DNA of 64,000 nt from Intrasporangiaceae bacterium (GCA_021324575.1 JAJPIW010000007.1:1-64000), one strand, 5' to 3'; shown: positions 15,647 through 27,697, counted from the first letter of the stretch. The notes: a model not told the origin generated them from the letters alone. Made by a program: numbers and translations.

Positions 15647-17104
15647 ATGAGTGAGCACGGGTCATTTGCCAACACGGAGTCATATCTTGACGATGACGAC
15701 ACCCAGTCGGGTCGCAGCGTCATCCGGATCGCCTCGGTAGCCGCCCTCGGCGGGTTCCTCTTCGGCTACGACAGCGCCGTGATCAACGGCGCGGTGGAGC
15801 CGATCCAGAAGCAGTTCGACGTCGCCGCGGGGCCCTTGGGCTTCGCCGTGGCGTCCGCTCTGCTGGGTGCAGCCGCGGGCGCGATGAGCGCCGGGCGGAT
15901 CGCCGACAAGTTCGGCCGGCTCACCATCATGAAGCTGGCGGCCGTGCTGTTCTTCGTCAGCGCGCTCGGCAGCGGGCTGGCCCCCAACCTGGAGGTGCTG
16001 ATCCTCTTCCGCATCATCGGCGGCCTCGGCGTGGGTGTGGCGTCGGTGATCGCCCCGGCATACATCGCCGAGATCGCCCCGGCCCGGATCCGCGGGCGGT
16101 TGGGATCGCTGCAGCAGCTGGCGATCGTGACCGGCATCTTCTTGTCCCTGCTCGTCGACTACGTGTTCGCGTCGGCTGCCGGCAGCGCGGAGAGCAACCT
16201 GTGGTTCGGCATGGAGGCCTGGCGCTTCATGTTCATCGCGATGGTGGTGCCGGCAGTCCTCTACGGCGTCCTGGCCATGACCATCCCCGAGTCCCCGCGC
16301 TACCTCGTGGCCAGCCACCGGATCCCCGAGGCTCGCAAGGTGCTGACCGCCCTGCTCGGTGAGAAGAACCTGGACATCACCGTCGACCGGATCCAGCGCA
16401 GCCTCGAGCGCGACAAGCCGCCGTCGTGGTCGGACCTGAAGCGCGCCGGCGGCGGGGTCTACCCGATCGTCTGGGTCGGTCTGCTCTTGTCGGTGTTCCA
16501 GCAGTTCGTCGGCATCAACGTGATCTTCTACTACTCCAACATCCTCTGGCGCGCCGTCGGCTTCTCCGAGCAGGGCTCCTTCCTGATCACCGTGATCACC
16601 TCGGTGGTCAACATCGCCACCACCCTGATCGCGATCGCCACGGTCGACCGGTTCGGTCGCAAGCCACTCCTCGTCATCGGCTCGACCGGCATGGCGGTGA
16701 CCCTGGCCACGATGGCGGTCATCTTCGGCACCGCCCCGCTCGGCGCCGACGGCACGCCCACCCTGAGTGGTGCGGCCGGACCGATCGCCCTCGTCGCGGC
16801 CAACCTGTTCGTCGTCGCCTTCGGCATGTCCTGGGGCCCGGTGGTCTGGGTGCTCCTCGGCGAGATGTTCCCCAACCGGATCCGCGGCGCGGCGCTCTCC
16901 TTGGCCGCGGCCGGCCAGTGGGTCGCCAACTGGCTGATCACCGTCAGCTTCCCCGGCATGAAGGACATCTCCCTGGGCCTGGCCTACGGCTTCTATGCCC
17001 TGTGCGCGATCCTCTCGCTGGTCTTCGTCGCCAAGTTCGTCAAGGAGACCAAGGGCCAGACCCTGGAGGACATGGACTCCAGCCTGGACGACGCCAAGGC
17101 CTAG
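15647..17104 (+). CDS. MFS sugar:proton symporter (SP family)
   Basis: 485 aa, twelve predicted helices. Sugar-porter signatures: GGFLFGYDSAVINGA in helix 1, the loop motif GRIADKFGR after helix 2, PESPRYLV after helix 6, QQFVGINVIFYYSN in helix 7, and the C-terminal KFVKETKGQTLEDM. GAAAGG 7 nt before ATG sets the start. It is the first gene of the phosphorylase operon, so the cargo is likely the disaccharide split by the GH65 enzyme. The charged N-terminal extension (about 25 residues) is not part of the fold. Confidence 0.95.
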   Translation: MSEHGSFANTESYLDDDDTQSGRSVIRIASVAALGGFLFGYDSAVINGAVEPIQKQFDVAAGPLGFAVASALLGAAAGAMSAGRIADKFGRLTIMKLAAVLFFVSALGSGLAPNLEVLILFRIIGGLGVGVASVIAPAYIAEIAPARIRGRLGSLQQLAIVTGIFLSLLVDYVFASAAGSAESNLWFGMEAWRFMFIAMVVPAVLYGVLAMTIPESPRYLVASHRIPEARKVLTALLGEKNLDITVDRIQRSLERDKPPSWSDLKRAGGGVYPIVWVGLLLSVFQQFVGINVIFYYSNILWRAVGFSEQGSFLITVITSVVNIATTLIAIATVDRFGRKPLLVIGSTGMAVTLATMAVIFGTAPLGADGTPTLSGAAGPIALVAANLFVVAFGMSWGPVVWVLLGEMFPNRIRGAALSLAAAGQWVANWLITVSFPGMKDISLGLAYGFYALCAILSLVFVAKFVKETKGQTLEDMDSSLDDAKA

Positions 17105-17112
17105 GCCAACCC

Positions 17113-17143
17113 TGGGGGCCCGGCCCGCCGGTGCGGGCCCCCA
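17113..17143 (+). terminator. GC-rich hairpin between transporter and kinase
   Basis: TGGGGGCCCG (17113-17122) pairs perfectly with CGGGCCCCCA (17134-17143) over an 11-nt loop. With no U-tract and genes continuing 40 nt further, it may lower rather than stop downstream transcription, or stabilise the transporter mRNA. Confidence 0.6.
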
Positions 17144-17182
17144 CACACCACTCCTGACACCCACCTCATCTGGAGGTTTCGC

Positions 17183-18193
17183 ATGTCTTTGCCGACCCCG
17201 GCCCCGGAAGCGCACCGCACCGTAGCCGTCCTGGGACCCATTCCCCGCGACCACATCATCACCCACCGTGGCGACGAGCTGTCCAAGTACGGCTGCGCCT
17301 TGTATACCGCCCTGGCCCTGTCCGCGCTCCTCGGCGAGAACGGGACGGTCCTGCCCATCGTCAACGTCGCCGAGCAGGACGAGGCGGCCATCAAGGCCGT
17401 CCTCGCGACGCGCCCCAACATCGACGTGACCGGCGTGCGTGCCGTGGGCGACCGCGGCGACGTCGTCGAGCTCCGCTTCCTGGACCAGAACAACCGGGTC
17501 GAGCGACAGACGGGGTTCATGGCCCCGATCCGTCCCGAAGACGTCGAGTTCGCCCTGCACGCCGACGCGTTCGTCTGCGTCCCGATCACCGACTACGAGG
17601 TGAGCCAGCCGACCCTGGAGTACATCCGAGCCAACAGCTCGGGCGTGATCCTCCTGGACGGCCACGGCCCGACGAGCACCCTGAGCGCCGGCGGGGAGCG
17701 GGTCCGCCGACTGTGGATCGACCTGGACGAGTGGCTGCCCTCGGTCGACATCCTCAAGATGAACCTGGAGGAGGCCGGCTGCAGCTGGAGCCCGTCGGCA
17801 GAGGACGAGCGCAAGCCCGGTGACGCGATCCTCGCCGAGCAGCTGGACGACTTCGCCGCCCACGCGCTCGCCAAGGGCGTCAAGGCGCTGTGCGTCACCC
17901 TGGACGAACGCGGCTGCATCGCCTTCTCCCTCGACGACAACGGGCAGGTCGTCTCCCGCGAGGTGGGCCGGATCCCGATCGACAACGTCGTGGACACGAC
18001 CGGGTGCGGGGACAGCTTCGCCGCCGGCATGTCCTTCGGCTACCTCCTGGAGGGCGACATCGTGACGGCCTGCCAGTACGGCAACGCGATGGGTGCCCAG
18101 CGTGCGTCCGCCAAGGAGCTGGACGCCTACCTGTCCTTCGAGGAGACCTCCGCTCAGATCAGCGCGGCATACGCCGGAGCCGGCCGAGCGTGA
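17183..18193 (+). CDS. PfkB-family carbohydrate kinase
   Basis: 336 aa. The PfkB C-terminal signature is clear: DTTGCGDSFAAG, with the catalytic Asp in GCGDS. The N-terminal GG-containing motif of ribokinases is replaced by KYGCALYTALALSAL, so the sugar pocket differs from standard fructokinases. Ribosome-binding site GGAGG 6 nt before ATG. The stop overlaps the next start by 4 nt. In this operon it probably phosphorylates the free sugar released by the phosphorylase; the sugar is not known. Its presence suggests the non-phosphorylated half may not be plain glucose. Confidence 0.88.
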   Translation: MSLPTPAPEAHRTVAVLGPIPRDHIITHRGDELSKYGCALYTALALSALLGENGTVLPIVNVAEQDEAAIKAVLATRPNIDVTGVRAVGDRGDVVELRFLDQNNRVERQTGFMAPIRPEDVEFALHADAFVCVPITDYEVSQPTLEYIRANSSGVILLDGHGPTSTLSAGGERVRRLWIDLDEWLPSVDILKMNLEEAGCSWSPSAEDERKPGDAILAEQLDDFAAHALAKGVKALCVTLDERGCIAFSLDDNGQVVSREVGRIPIDNVVDTTGCGDSFAAGMSFGYLLEGDIVTACQYGNAMGAQRASAKELDAYLSFEETSAQISAAYAGAGRA

Positions 18194-20562
18194 GCGCCGA
18201 GGTGATGCGCAGCGTTCTCCGATCGCCGGAGTGGCTGGTCGAGCAGCATGGCTTCGACCGGGCGACGGCCAATGTGTACGAGACCCTCTTCACCATCGGC
18301 AACGGCCGAACCGGCACGCGTGGGTCGCACGAGGAGGGGCATGCCGGAGCCCTCTCCGGGGTCTACGTCGCCGGGGTCTACGACGCGCACGACGCGATCG
18401 TCACCGACCTGGTCAACGTCCCGGACTGGGTCGACACCGCGGTCTACGCGGCCGGGACCCGGCTCGACGTCGACAGCGCCCGTGTCGTCTCGCACGAGCG
18501 CGCACTCGACATCTCCCAGGGTGTCCTGTGGCGGTCGACCGTCTTCGAGGACGACGAGGGCCGCCAGACCCGGCTGGAGTCGCTGAGGTTCGCGCCGATG
18601 CACCTGCGGGACTGCGTCGCCCTGCGCCTGGAGGTGACGCCGCTCAACCACACGAGCACGATCCAGGTCGCCACCGGCATCGACGGCGCCCGGACCAACC
18701 TGGAGGCGCTGCCGGTCTACCCGGCCGACCGCACCTTCACGCCGACGCAGCGGTGGGCCAAGTGGGCCCGCAGCCGCCACCTGGAGACCCAGCGGACCGG
18801 GGTCACCGGCGATGACCAGCTGTTCCTCGTCACCCGGACCATCGGTACCCGGATGACGGTCGCGGCCGTGGCCGAGACCCGGTTCACCCCGACGCCGCAT
18901 CACAGCGAGGTGAAGCGCTCCGTCGACAGCGTCCGGCGCAGCTCCTGGAACGACGTCGTGGCCGGCCAGACCCTGCGACTGGACAAGGTGGTGGCCTTCC
19001 GCACCTCCCGCGACGTCGACGCCGTGGCCGGGGAGGACCTGGTCGAGCGGGCCGTTGCCCGCATCGCCGAGGGCGGCTCCATCGAGGACCTCCTCGCGAG
19101 CAACGCCCAGGCGTGGCAGGCCCTGTGGGCCACCTCCGATGCCGAGGTCCTCGGCGAGGAGCGGCTCACCGCCGCGGTCCGGTTCAGCATCTACCACCTG
19201 CTGATCGCCGCGAACCCTGATGACCCCACGGCCAACATCGGCGCCAAGTCGATGAGCGGCGAGGGCTACCGCGGGCACATCTTCTGGGACACCGAGGTGA
19301 TGCTGCTGCCGTTCTTCACCCTCACCCAGCCCTCGGCCGCCCGGGCGCTGCTCGGCTACCGCTTCCACACCCTCGCCGGCGCTCGACGCAACTCTGCCGA
19401 GAACGGCACCCTGGGTGCACGGTTCGCGTGGGAGTCGGCCGACACCGGGGACGAGGAGTGCCCGCGGTTCACGCCGGACGGTTCCGACCGGTTCTGGACG
19501 CGGGACGAGGAGGTCCACGTCTCGGCCGACGTGGCGTTCGCCATCCGGCGGTATGTCGAGGCCACCGGCGACCTGGACTTCCTGCACGACGAGGGCGCCG
19601 AGATGCTCTTCGAGACCAGTCGGTTCTGGGTGACCTTCGCCCAGCAGGACGGCGACGGCAGCTGGCACCTGCGTCAGGTGATGGGTCCGGACGAGTTCCA
19701 CTCCCACGTCAACGACAACGCGTTCACCAACCACCTCGTCCGGTGGGCCCTTCGGTATGCCGCGGACGTGCACGACGAGATGGCCACCGCCGCGCCGGAG
19801 GCGCTGTCCAAAGTCGTCGAGGCGATCGGGCTGGACCCCGCCGAGGTCGCGCGGTGGCGAGCCGTCGCCGACGGGCTCGCCCAGCCCACGACCGACTCCG
19901 ACGGCGTGATCGAGCAGTTCGCCGGATTCTTCGACCTCGACCACGTCCAGGTGACCGAGTGGGACGAGAACAACATGCCTCGCTACCCGAAGGGCTACAA
20001 CCACTTCAACTGCGAGACGACCCAGCTGCTCAAACAGCCCGATGTCATCCAGCTGATGCTCATGCTTCCCGACGACTTCTCCGCCGAGAGCAAGCTGGCC
20101 AACTTCGAGTACTACGAGCCCCGGACGCTGCACAAGAGCTCGCTGAGCCCGGCGATGCACGCCATCATGGGGATCGAGGTCGGGGACACCACCCGTGCGG
20201 CCCAGTACTTCGAGCGCTCGGCGCTCGTCGACCTGTCCGACAACCAGGGCAACACCTGCGACGGCATGCACATCGCCTCGGCTGCAGGGACCTGGACGGT
20301 TCTCACGAGCGGCTTCGGCGGCCTCAACGTGGACGGCGGACGGCTGGCGCTGCACCCTTGGCTGCCCAAGGACTGGGCGGGGCTGCGCTACCGCATCGTC
20401 TGGCAGGGCATGTCGCTCCAGGTCGAGGTGACCCACGACGCCGTCGAGGTGGGTGGCGAGGGTCCGGCAGGGGCCGAGCTGGCCCTGTCGGTGGCTGGGC
20501 AGGACGTCGTCCTGGCGGCCGGTGGCACGGTACGGGTCGCGCTCGGCGAGGAGGCGACATGA
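18190..20562 (+). CDS. Glycoside hydrolase family 65 disaccharide phosphorylase
   Basis: 790 aa. The GH65 (alpha/alpha)6 catalytic domain is recognised from GHIFWDTEVMLLPFF and MGPDEFHSHVNDNAFTN; E502 in the GPDEFH segment corresponds to the catalytic acid of maltose phosphorylase. DGMHIASAAGTW near the C-terminus is also typical. It cleaves an alpha-glucosyl disaccharide with phosphate to beta-glucose-1-phosphate plus the acceptor sugar. Specificity (maltose, trehalose, kojibiose, nigerose or other) cannot be read safely. The GTG start overlaps the kinase stop and its stop overlaps the mutase start. Confidence 0.93.
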   Translation: MSAEVMRSVLRSPEWLVEQHGFDRATANVYETLFTIGNGRTGTRGSHEEGHAGALSGVYVAGVYDAHDAIVTDLVNVPDWVDTAVYAAGTRLDVDSARVVSHERALDISQGVLWRSTVFEDDEGRQTRLESLRFAPMHLRDCVALRLEVTPLNHTSTIQVATGIDGARTNLEALPVYPADRTFTPTQRWAKWARSRHLETQRTGVTGDDQLFLVTRTIGTRMTVAAVAETRFTPTPHHSEVKRSVDSVRRSSWNDVVAGQTLRLDKVVAFRTSRDVDAVAGEDLVERAVARIAEGGSIEDLLASNAQAWQALWATSDAEVLGEERLTAAVRFSIYHLLIAANPDDPTANIGAKSMSGEGYRGHIFWDTEVMLLPFFTLTQPSAARALLGYRFHTLAGARRNSAENGTLGARFAWESADTGDEECPRFTPDGSDRFWTRDEEVHVSADVAFAIRRYVEATGDLDFLHDEGAEMLFETSRFWVTFAQQDGDGSWHLRQVMGPDEFHSHVNDNAFTNHLVRWALRYAADVHDEMATAAPEALSKVVEAIGLDPAEVARWRAVADGLAQPTTDSDGVIEQFAGFFDLDHVQVTEWDENNMPRYPKGYNHFNCETTQLLKQPDVIQLMLMLPDDFSAESKLANFEYYEPRTLHKSSLSPAMHAIMGIEVGDTTRAAQYFERSALVDLSDNQGNTCDGMHIASAAGTWTVLTSGFGGLNVDGGRLALHPWLPKDWAGLRYRIVWQGMSLQVEVTHDAVEVGGEGPAGAELALSVAGQDVVLAAGGTVRVALGEEAT

Positions 20563-21347
20563 CCGTTTCCTCTTCCCCGTCGGACTCGATCCGCGCCGCT
20601 CAAGCTGTGCTCTTCGACCTCGACGGGGTCATCACCGACACCGCCTCGCTCCATCGCGTCGCCTGGGCCCAGCTCTTCACCCACCTGTTCGACGAGCTCA
20701 ACGACGAAGGTGTCGAGGTCCGCCCGTACACCGAACAGGACTACTACGACACGGTCGACGGCAAGCCCCGGTTCGACGGCATCCGCGCGCTGTTGGCCGA
20801 GCGTGGCATCGAGATCCCCACCGGCACGCCGGACGACGGGCCCGAGATGCGGACCGTCCACGGGCTCGGCAGCCGCAAGAACGCGGTCTTCCTCGGCGAG
20901 GTCGCCGCCGGGAACGTGCGCTCGTATGCCGGTTCGGTGCGGCTGCTCGACTGGCTGCGCGAGCACGCCGTGCCATGCGCCGTGGTCAGCAGCTCACGCA
21001 ACGCGGTCCAGGTGCTCACCGCCGCCGGGCTGGCCGACCGCTTCGTCCTGATCCTCGACGGCGGCCGGGCCGAGGACCTCGGGCTCGCCGGCAAGCCGGC
21101 GCCGGACACCTTCGCCTGGGCCGCCCAGCAGCTCGGGGCGGCACCGGCGGCAACCGTCGTCATCGAGGACGCGGTCAGCGGGATCGCGGCCGCCGCCGCG
21201 GCCGGCCTGCACGCCGTTGCTGTCGACCGCGGCGCCGGTGCGGCCGCCCTCGCCGAGGCCGGTGCCGAGCTCGTCGTCACCGACCTGGCGCAGCTGATTC
21301 CGGTGTCCGACCCGGTCGACCAGGAACCCGCACGATCTGGGACCTGA
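20559..21347 (+). CDS. pgmB: Beta-phosphoglucomutase (HAD superfamily)
   Basis: 262 aa. HAD motif I is VLFDLDGVITD with nucleophile D20 and acid/base D22; motif III is the Lys in GLAGKPAPDTF; motif IV is VVIEDAVSGI. The cap domain contains HGLGSRKN, typical of beta-PGM. It converts beta-glucose-1-phosphate, the product of the GH65 enzyme, to glucose-6-phosphate. The start overlaps the phosphorylase stop (ATGA). It is the last gene of the operon and is followed by a strong hairpin. Confidence 0.93.
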   Translation: MTVSSSPSDSIRAAQAVLFDLDGVITDTASLHRVAWAQLFTHLFDELNDEGVEVRPYTEQDYYDTVDGKPRFDGIRALLAERGIEIPTGTPDDGPEMRTVHGLGSRKNAVFLGEVAAGNVRSYAGSVRLLDWLREHAVPCAVVSSSRNAVQVLTAAGLADRFVLILDGGRAEDLGLAGKPAPDTFAWAAQQLGAAPAATVVIEDAVSGIAAAAAAGLHAVAVDRGAGAAALAEAGAELVVTDLAQLIPVSDPVDQEPARSGT

Positions 21348-21369
21348 GGGCGACGGCAGCCCCGTGAAC

Positions 21370-21409
21370 GAGATGGTCCCCGGTGAGAGCAGGCACCGGG
21401 GACCATCTC
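21370..21409. terminator. Bidirectional terminator between pgmB and katG
   Basis: A perfect 16-bp stem, GAGATGGTCCCCGGTG (21370-21385) with CACCGGGGACCATCTC (21394-21409), and an 8-nt loop followed by TATTTC. It separates two convergent genes and probably ends both. Confidence 0.9.
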
Positions 21410-21427
21410 TATTTCGAGTCGGGGGCC

Positions 21428-24134
<2,707 letters not shown>

Positions 24135-24137
<3 letters not shown>

Positions 24138-24155
24138 TTTCCTGAATGAATCAAG
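24135..24155 (-). promoter_or_regulatory. FurA-like operator/promoter
   Basis: On the minus strand the bases read CTTGATTCATTCAGGAAAAT, an AT-rich island that closely follows the known mycobacterial FurA operator (TTGACTCATTCCAGAAAA). TTGATT could serve as -35. Binding is inferred by similarity. Confidence 0.65.
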
Positions 24156-24185
24156 AAGGGACACCATCTGGACACCGCCGGGATG

Positions 24186-24233
24186 CTGCGTCTGCGGATC
24201 TGAGGGTTCGACCCCCCAGATCCGCAGACGCAG
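24186..24233. repeat. Intergenic palindrome, copy P1
   Basis: Arms CTGCGTCTGCGGATCTG and CAGATCCGCAGACGCAG are perfect inverses around a central loop. It lies between furA and the next gene. One of eight related copies in 24-54 kb; see findings. Confidence 0.95.
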
Positions 24234-24260
24234 GGGGGTGGCAGGCCGGACAGGCAGGCT

Positions 24261-24277
24261 CGGGACCTTGGGCCCTG
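24261..24277 (+). promoter_or_regulatory. DevR-like box before the split-barrel gene
   Basis: CGGGACCTTGGGCCCTG lies 33 nt before the ATG at 24311, the same distance seen for the phosphoketolase box. It links the downstream three-gene block to the Dos-like regulon. Confidence 0.7.
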
Positions 24278-24310
24278 TCCCGCGGCCCGGTCCGGCCGGA
24301 CGCTGGAACC

Positions 24311-24778
24311 ATGAACAACAACGACACACAGCCCATGGCGGAGCTCGCCCCGTCGCAGTGCTGGGAGCTGGTCCGGGAGTCGGTGGTCGGCCGGTTGGCG
24401 ATCGCCGCTCCCGACGGACCGGACATCTTCCCGGTCAACCACGTCGTCGACCACGGGTCCGTCGTCTTCCGGACGGCGGCCGGCACCAAGCTGATCGGTG
24501 CCGTCGACCAGATGGTCGCCTTCGAGGTCGACGGCTACGACCTGTCGACCGGATCGGCCTGGAGTGTCGTGCTCAAGGGGTTCGCCGTGGAGGTCTCCGA
24601 CCAGGACGAGGTCATCGACGCGATGTATCTGCCCCTCTTCCCGTGGCACGCCGGGTCCAAGGGCCACTTCGTGCGGATCGAGCCCGGTGTCATCACCGGT
24701 CGTCGGTTCGAGGTGCTCGGCGGGTCCAGGTCGGCGTCGTCGGAAGGAGCCGGCTCATGCTCGTCCGCGAAGTCATGA
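24311..24778 (+). CDS. Pyridoxamine 5'-phosphate oxidase-like FMN-binding protein
   Basis: 155 aa. The split-barrel fold is recognised from CWELVRESVVGRLAIAAPDG, IFPVNHVVDHGSVVFRT and VAFEVDGYD, as in the nitroreductase/PNPOx-like proteins abundant in DosR regulons. It probably binds FMN or F420; the sequence does not settle which. Downstream of a DevR-like box. Its end overlaps the CBS-protein start by 22 nt in another frame, so the two are coupled. Confidence 0.87.
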   Translation: MNNNDTQPMAELAPSQCWELVRESVVGRLAIAAPDGPDIFPVNHVVDHGSVVFRTAAGTKLIGAVDQMVAFEVDGYDLSTGSAWSVVLKGFAVEVSDQDEVIDAMYLPLFPWHAGSKGHFVRIEPGVITGRRFEVLGGSRSASSEGAGSCSSAKS

Positions 24779-25344
24779 CGGCATCCGCGCTGACCCTCAC
24801 GATCGACGACACGCCGACGTATGCCGTCGAGCTCATGTCGCGCTCGCGGGTCTCCAGCCTCCCGGTCGTCGACCCCCAGGGGTCGTTGGTCGGCATCGTC
24901 AGCGAAGGTGACCTGCTGCGCTACGCCATCGAGCCGGACCACCGCGCCCACCTGCGTCCGTCGGCCCGCCGGGGCATTCCACTGCCGACCCGTGTCGAGG
25001 AGGTCATGACGCCCCAGCCGCACACGACGCGAGGGGGGGCCGACCTCGCCGAAGTGGCCCGGGTCCTGTCGGAGAGCTCGTGGAAAATGCTGCCGGTCCT
25101 GGCGGGTGCGCGGCTTGTTGGGGTGGTGAGCCGAAGCGACGTCGTTCGCGCGCTGGCCCATCCCGATCGCGAGGTCGAGCGGCGTATCGCCACCACCTTC
25201 GGCGATCTCGGGCGGCCCGAATGGCACGCGCAGGTTATCGACGGGGTCGCCCACCTCACCGGAACTGCTGGCGAGCGTGAGCGTCACGCTGCCGTCGCGC
25301 TCGTGTCCGCCGTCCCGGGTGTCCGGGACGTCGAAGCCCCCTAG
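24757..25344 (+). CDS. CBS-pair and BON domain protein
   Basis: 195 aa. Two CBS motifs (about residues 6-55 and 75-128: VREVMTASALTLTIDDTP and VEEVMTPQPHTTRGGADLAE) are followed by a BON domain (about 136-192: RRIATTFGDLGRPEWHAQVI). Such proteins bind adenine nucleotides and are common hypoxia-induced genes in actinobacteria. Strong ribosome-binding site AAGGAG. It sits between the split-barrel protein and a universal stress protein in one apparent operon. Ligand and partner unknown. Confidence 0.9.
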   Translation: MLVREVMTASALTLTIDDTPTYAVELMSRSRVSSLPVVDPQGSLVGIVSEGDLLRYAIEPDHRAHLRPSARRGIPLPTRVEEVMTPQPHTTRGGADLAEVARVLSESSWKMLPVLAGARLVGVVSRSDVVRALAHPDREVERRIATTFGDLGRPEWHAQVIDGVAHLTGTAGERERHAAVALVSAVPGVRDVEAP

Positions 25345-25371
25345 TCCACACCCACCACCCGGAGGAATCCC

Positions 25372-26259
25372 ATGGAGACAACACGCAAGAGCCTGCCGGT
25401 CACTGTCGGCTACGACGGCACCGATCTCGGAGCTGCCGCACTCGACTGGGCCGTCGACGAGGCGAGCCGACGACACGCACCCCTCACCGTGGTCCTGGCC
25501 TCGGGCACGGCGATGGGCCCCACGCCTGTCGTGCCGATGATGAGCCCATGGCCCGACGAGGCCGCGGGCGACCTGCTCGCCGGGGCGCGCGCCCGGGTCG
25601 CAGCCCGCGCGCCGCGCGTCCGGGTTGATGTGGTCACGTCCCTCGGCGGACCAGCAGGCGCGCTGATCGAGGCCTCCACGTCGAGCGCCCTCATCGTGGT
25701 CGGCGGCCCCCGCCACAGCAAGGTCGGAGAGCTCTTCCTCGGGGCCACCGCGCCCCAGGTCGCGGCCCATGCGCACTGCCCGGTCGTCGTCATCCCTGAG
25801 TCCGCGACGGCGAACCCCACGATGCCGGTCGTTCTGGCGGTCGACGGGTCCGCCGCCAGCCAGTCCGCGTGTGAGCTCGCCTTCGCCCGGGCCGCGGACA
25901 CTGGCCGCCCCCTGGTCGCCGTCCACGCCTGGTGGCTCGACGGACCGGAGCAGCTGGGCCTCTCCCCGATGAACCCGGAGGTCGTGGAACAGATCGAGGC
26001 GGGCCAGCGGGAGGTCGCTGCCGAGGCAGTGGCCACCTGGTCGGCGAAGTTCCCCGAGGTTCCCGTCGAGCACCTCGCGGTGCGCGAGCATCCCGTCCCG
26101 GCGCTCCTGGCGGCGGCGGCTCACGCCGAGATCCTCGTCATGGGCAGCCGAGGCCACGGCGGTTTCGCCGGTCTCCTCCTCGGGTCCGTGAGCCAGGGCG
26201 TCCTCCACGGCAGGCCGCCGTGCCCGGTCGTCGTGGTGCACCGCGGCGATCCAGGCTGA
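25372..26259 (+). CDS. Universal stress protein, tandem two-domain
   Basis: 295 aa with two USP domains. ATP-binding signatures are GGPRHSKVGELFLGAT and GSRGHGGFAGLLLGS. It is a close paralogue of the protein at 9579-10508: PTPVVPMMSPWPDE here against PTPMVPMMTDWPDE there, and both contain GRPLVAVHAWW. GGAGG 7 nt before ATG. Last gene of the DevR-box operon. Confidence 0.95.
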   Translation: METTRKSLPVTVGYDGTDLGAAALDWAVDEASRRHAPLTVVLASGTAMGPTPVVPMMSPWPDEAAGDLLAGARARVAARAPRVRVDVVTSLGGPAGALIEASTSSALIVVGGPRHSKVGELFLGATAPQVAAHAHCPVVVIPESATANPTMPVVLAVDGSAASQSACELAFARAADTGRPLVAVHAWWLDGPEQLGLSPMNPEVVEQIEAGQREVAAEAVATWSAKFPEVPVEHLAVREHPVPALLAAAAHAEILVMGSRGHGGFAGLLLGSVSQGVLHGRPPCPVVVVHRGDPG

Positions 26260-26359
26260 GCACGTCTGGCGTGGTGCAGATCGCGTGACCTTGACGCCGG
26301 TTCATGCGTTACCCTCAGTATCGAACACTCGAAGTACCGGGTAAATCTGAGGAGCAACG

Positions 26360-27697
26360 ATGACCCAGACCGTTCCGCCGAAGTCGCTGGCGGCCCAGGC
26401 TCAGCGCTTCGGGCTGCGGGCGTTGACCAAGGTCGGGGGCCTGCCCGTCATGAACCGGCCAGAGGTCCGGCACCGTCTCGAGCGGGCGCTGTACGAGACC
26501 AGCAGGCAGGGTTTCCGCCTCGCCGACGCCGCGGCCTCGCGGCGCAGCTTCCCGACCAGAGCGGCCGACGGCCAGCCGGTCCGGGCCGCGGTCACCCGGC
26601 CGGGGCGGCTCTTCGACCTGACGCCGACGCAGGACCAGGCCATGCTCCGCGACGCGGCCCGCGAGCTCGCCGAGGAGGTCATCCGCCCGGCCGGCGCCCA
26701 GGCCGACACCGACCGCGCGGTGCCCGGGACCGTGCGCAAGGCGGCCGCCGAGATGGGTCTGGTCCTCCTCGGCGTTCCCGCCGAGCTCGACGGCATCGCC
26801 GAGGAGCGCTCGGCCGTTGCCACCTGCCTCGTCCTGGCCGAGCTGGCCCGTGGCGACATGGGCATCGCGGCGGCTCTGATGGCCCCCGCCGCGGTCGCCG
26901 GAGCGCTCGCGGCATACGGAACGGCAGCGCAGCAGGCGACGTACCTGCCCGCCTTCACCGGCGACAACCCCCCGTCGTATGCCGCCCTCGCCCTGATGGA
27001 GCCGCAGCCGCTCTTCGACCCACTGGCTCCGCGGACGGTCGGCGCGACTCGCGGCGGCGACCTCGTGCTCGACGGCGTCAAGGCGCTCGTGCCCGGCGCC
27101 GAGTCGGCCGAGCTGCTCATCGTCTCGGCCCTGGTCGACGGGGTTCCGCGGCTGGTCATCGTGGAGCCCGCCACGCCGGGCGTCACCGTCGAGGACGACC
27201 CGGCCATGGGGCTGCGGGCGGCGAGGACTGGTCGCGTCGTGATGCGGGACGTCGTGGTCCCGCTGGCGAATCTCCTTGGTAACACTGAGGATCACCTCGA
27301 TGCCGTGCGTCGTGCTCGGCTCGCGTGGGCGGCCATGGCCTGCGGCACGGCGCAGGCGGTCCTCGACCAGCTCATCCCGTACGTTAAGGAGCGCAAGGCG
27401 TTCGGGGAGGCCATCGGCCGCCGTCAGGCCGTCGCGTTCACCATCGCCGACATCGCCGTCGAGCTGGACGCCCTGCGGCTCGTCACCTGGAAGGCGGCGG
27501 CCCGGCTCGACCACGGCCTGGACGCCGCCCCGCTCATCGCCAACGCCCGCGCCCTCACTGCCCGGCACGGTGCCTGGATCGGCTCGAGCGCCGTCCAGAT
27601 GCTCGGCGGCCACGGCTTCGTCAAGGAGTTCGACAACGAGCGGTGGTTCCGCGACCTGCGCGGCGCCGGCCTGCTCGAGGGCGCCCTCCTCGCGTGA
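26360..27697 (+). CDS. Acyl-CoA dehydrogenase family protein
   Basis: 445 aa. After a basic N-terminal extension of about 85 residues, the ACAD fold follows: helical domain with RDAARELAEEVIRPAGAQAD, beta domain around MEPQPLFDPLAP and GVKALVPGAESAELL, and the C-terminal helical domain with ERKAFGEAIGRRQAVAFTIADIA and AVQMLGGHGFVKEF. FAD flavoprotein of fatty-acid oxidation; chain-length specificity is unknown. The next gene is a second ACAD, so the two may act as a heteromeric pair. Ribosome-binding site GAGGAG. Confidence 0.92.
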   Translation: MTQTVPPKSLAAQAQRFGLRALTKVGGLPVMNRPEVRHRLERALYETSRQGFRLADAAASRRSFPTRAADGQPVRAAVTRPGRLFDLTPTQDQAMLRDAARELAEEVIRPAGAQADTDRAVPGTVRKAAAEMGLVLLGVPAELDGIAEERSAVATCLVLAELARGDMGIAAALMAPAAVAGALAAYGTAAQQATYLPAFTGDNPPSYAALALMEPQPLFDPLAPRTVGATRGGDLVLDGVKALVPGAESAELLIVSALVDGVPRLVIVEPATPGVTVEDDPAMGLRAARTGRVVMRDVVVPLANLLGNTEDHLDAVRRARLAWAAMACGTAQAVLDQLIPYVKERKAFGEAIGRRQAVAFTIADIAVELDALRLVTWKAAARLDHGLDAAPLIANARALTARHGAWIGSSAVQMLGGHGFVKEFDNERWFRDLRGAGLLEGALLA

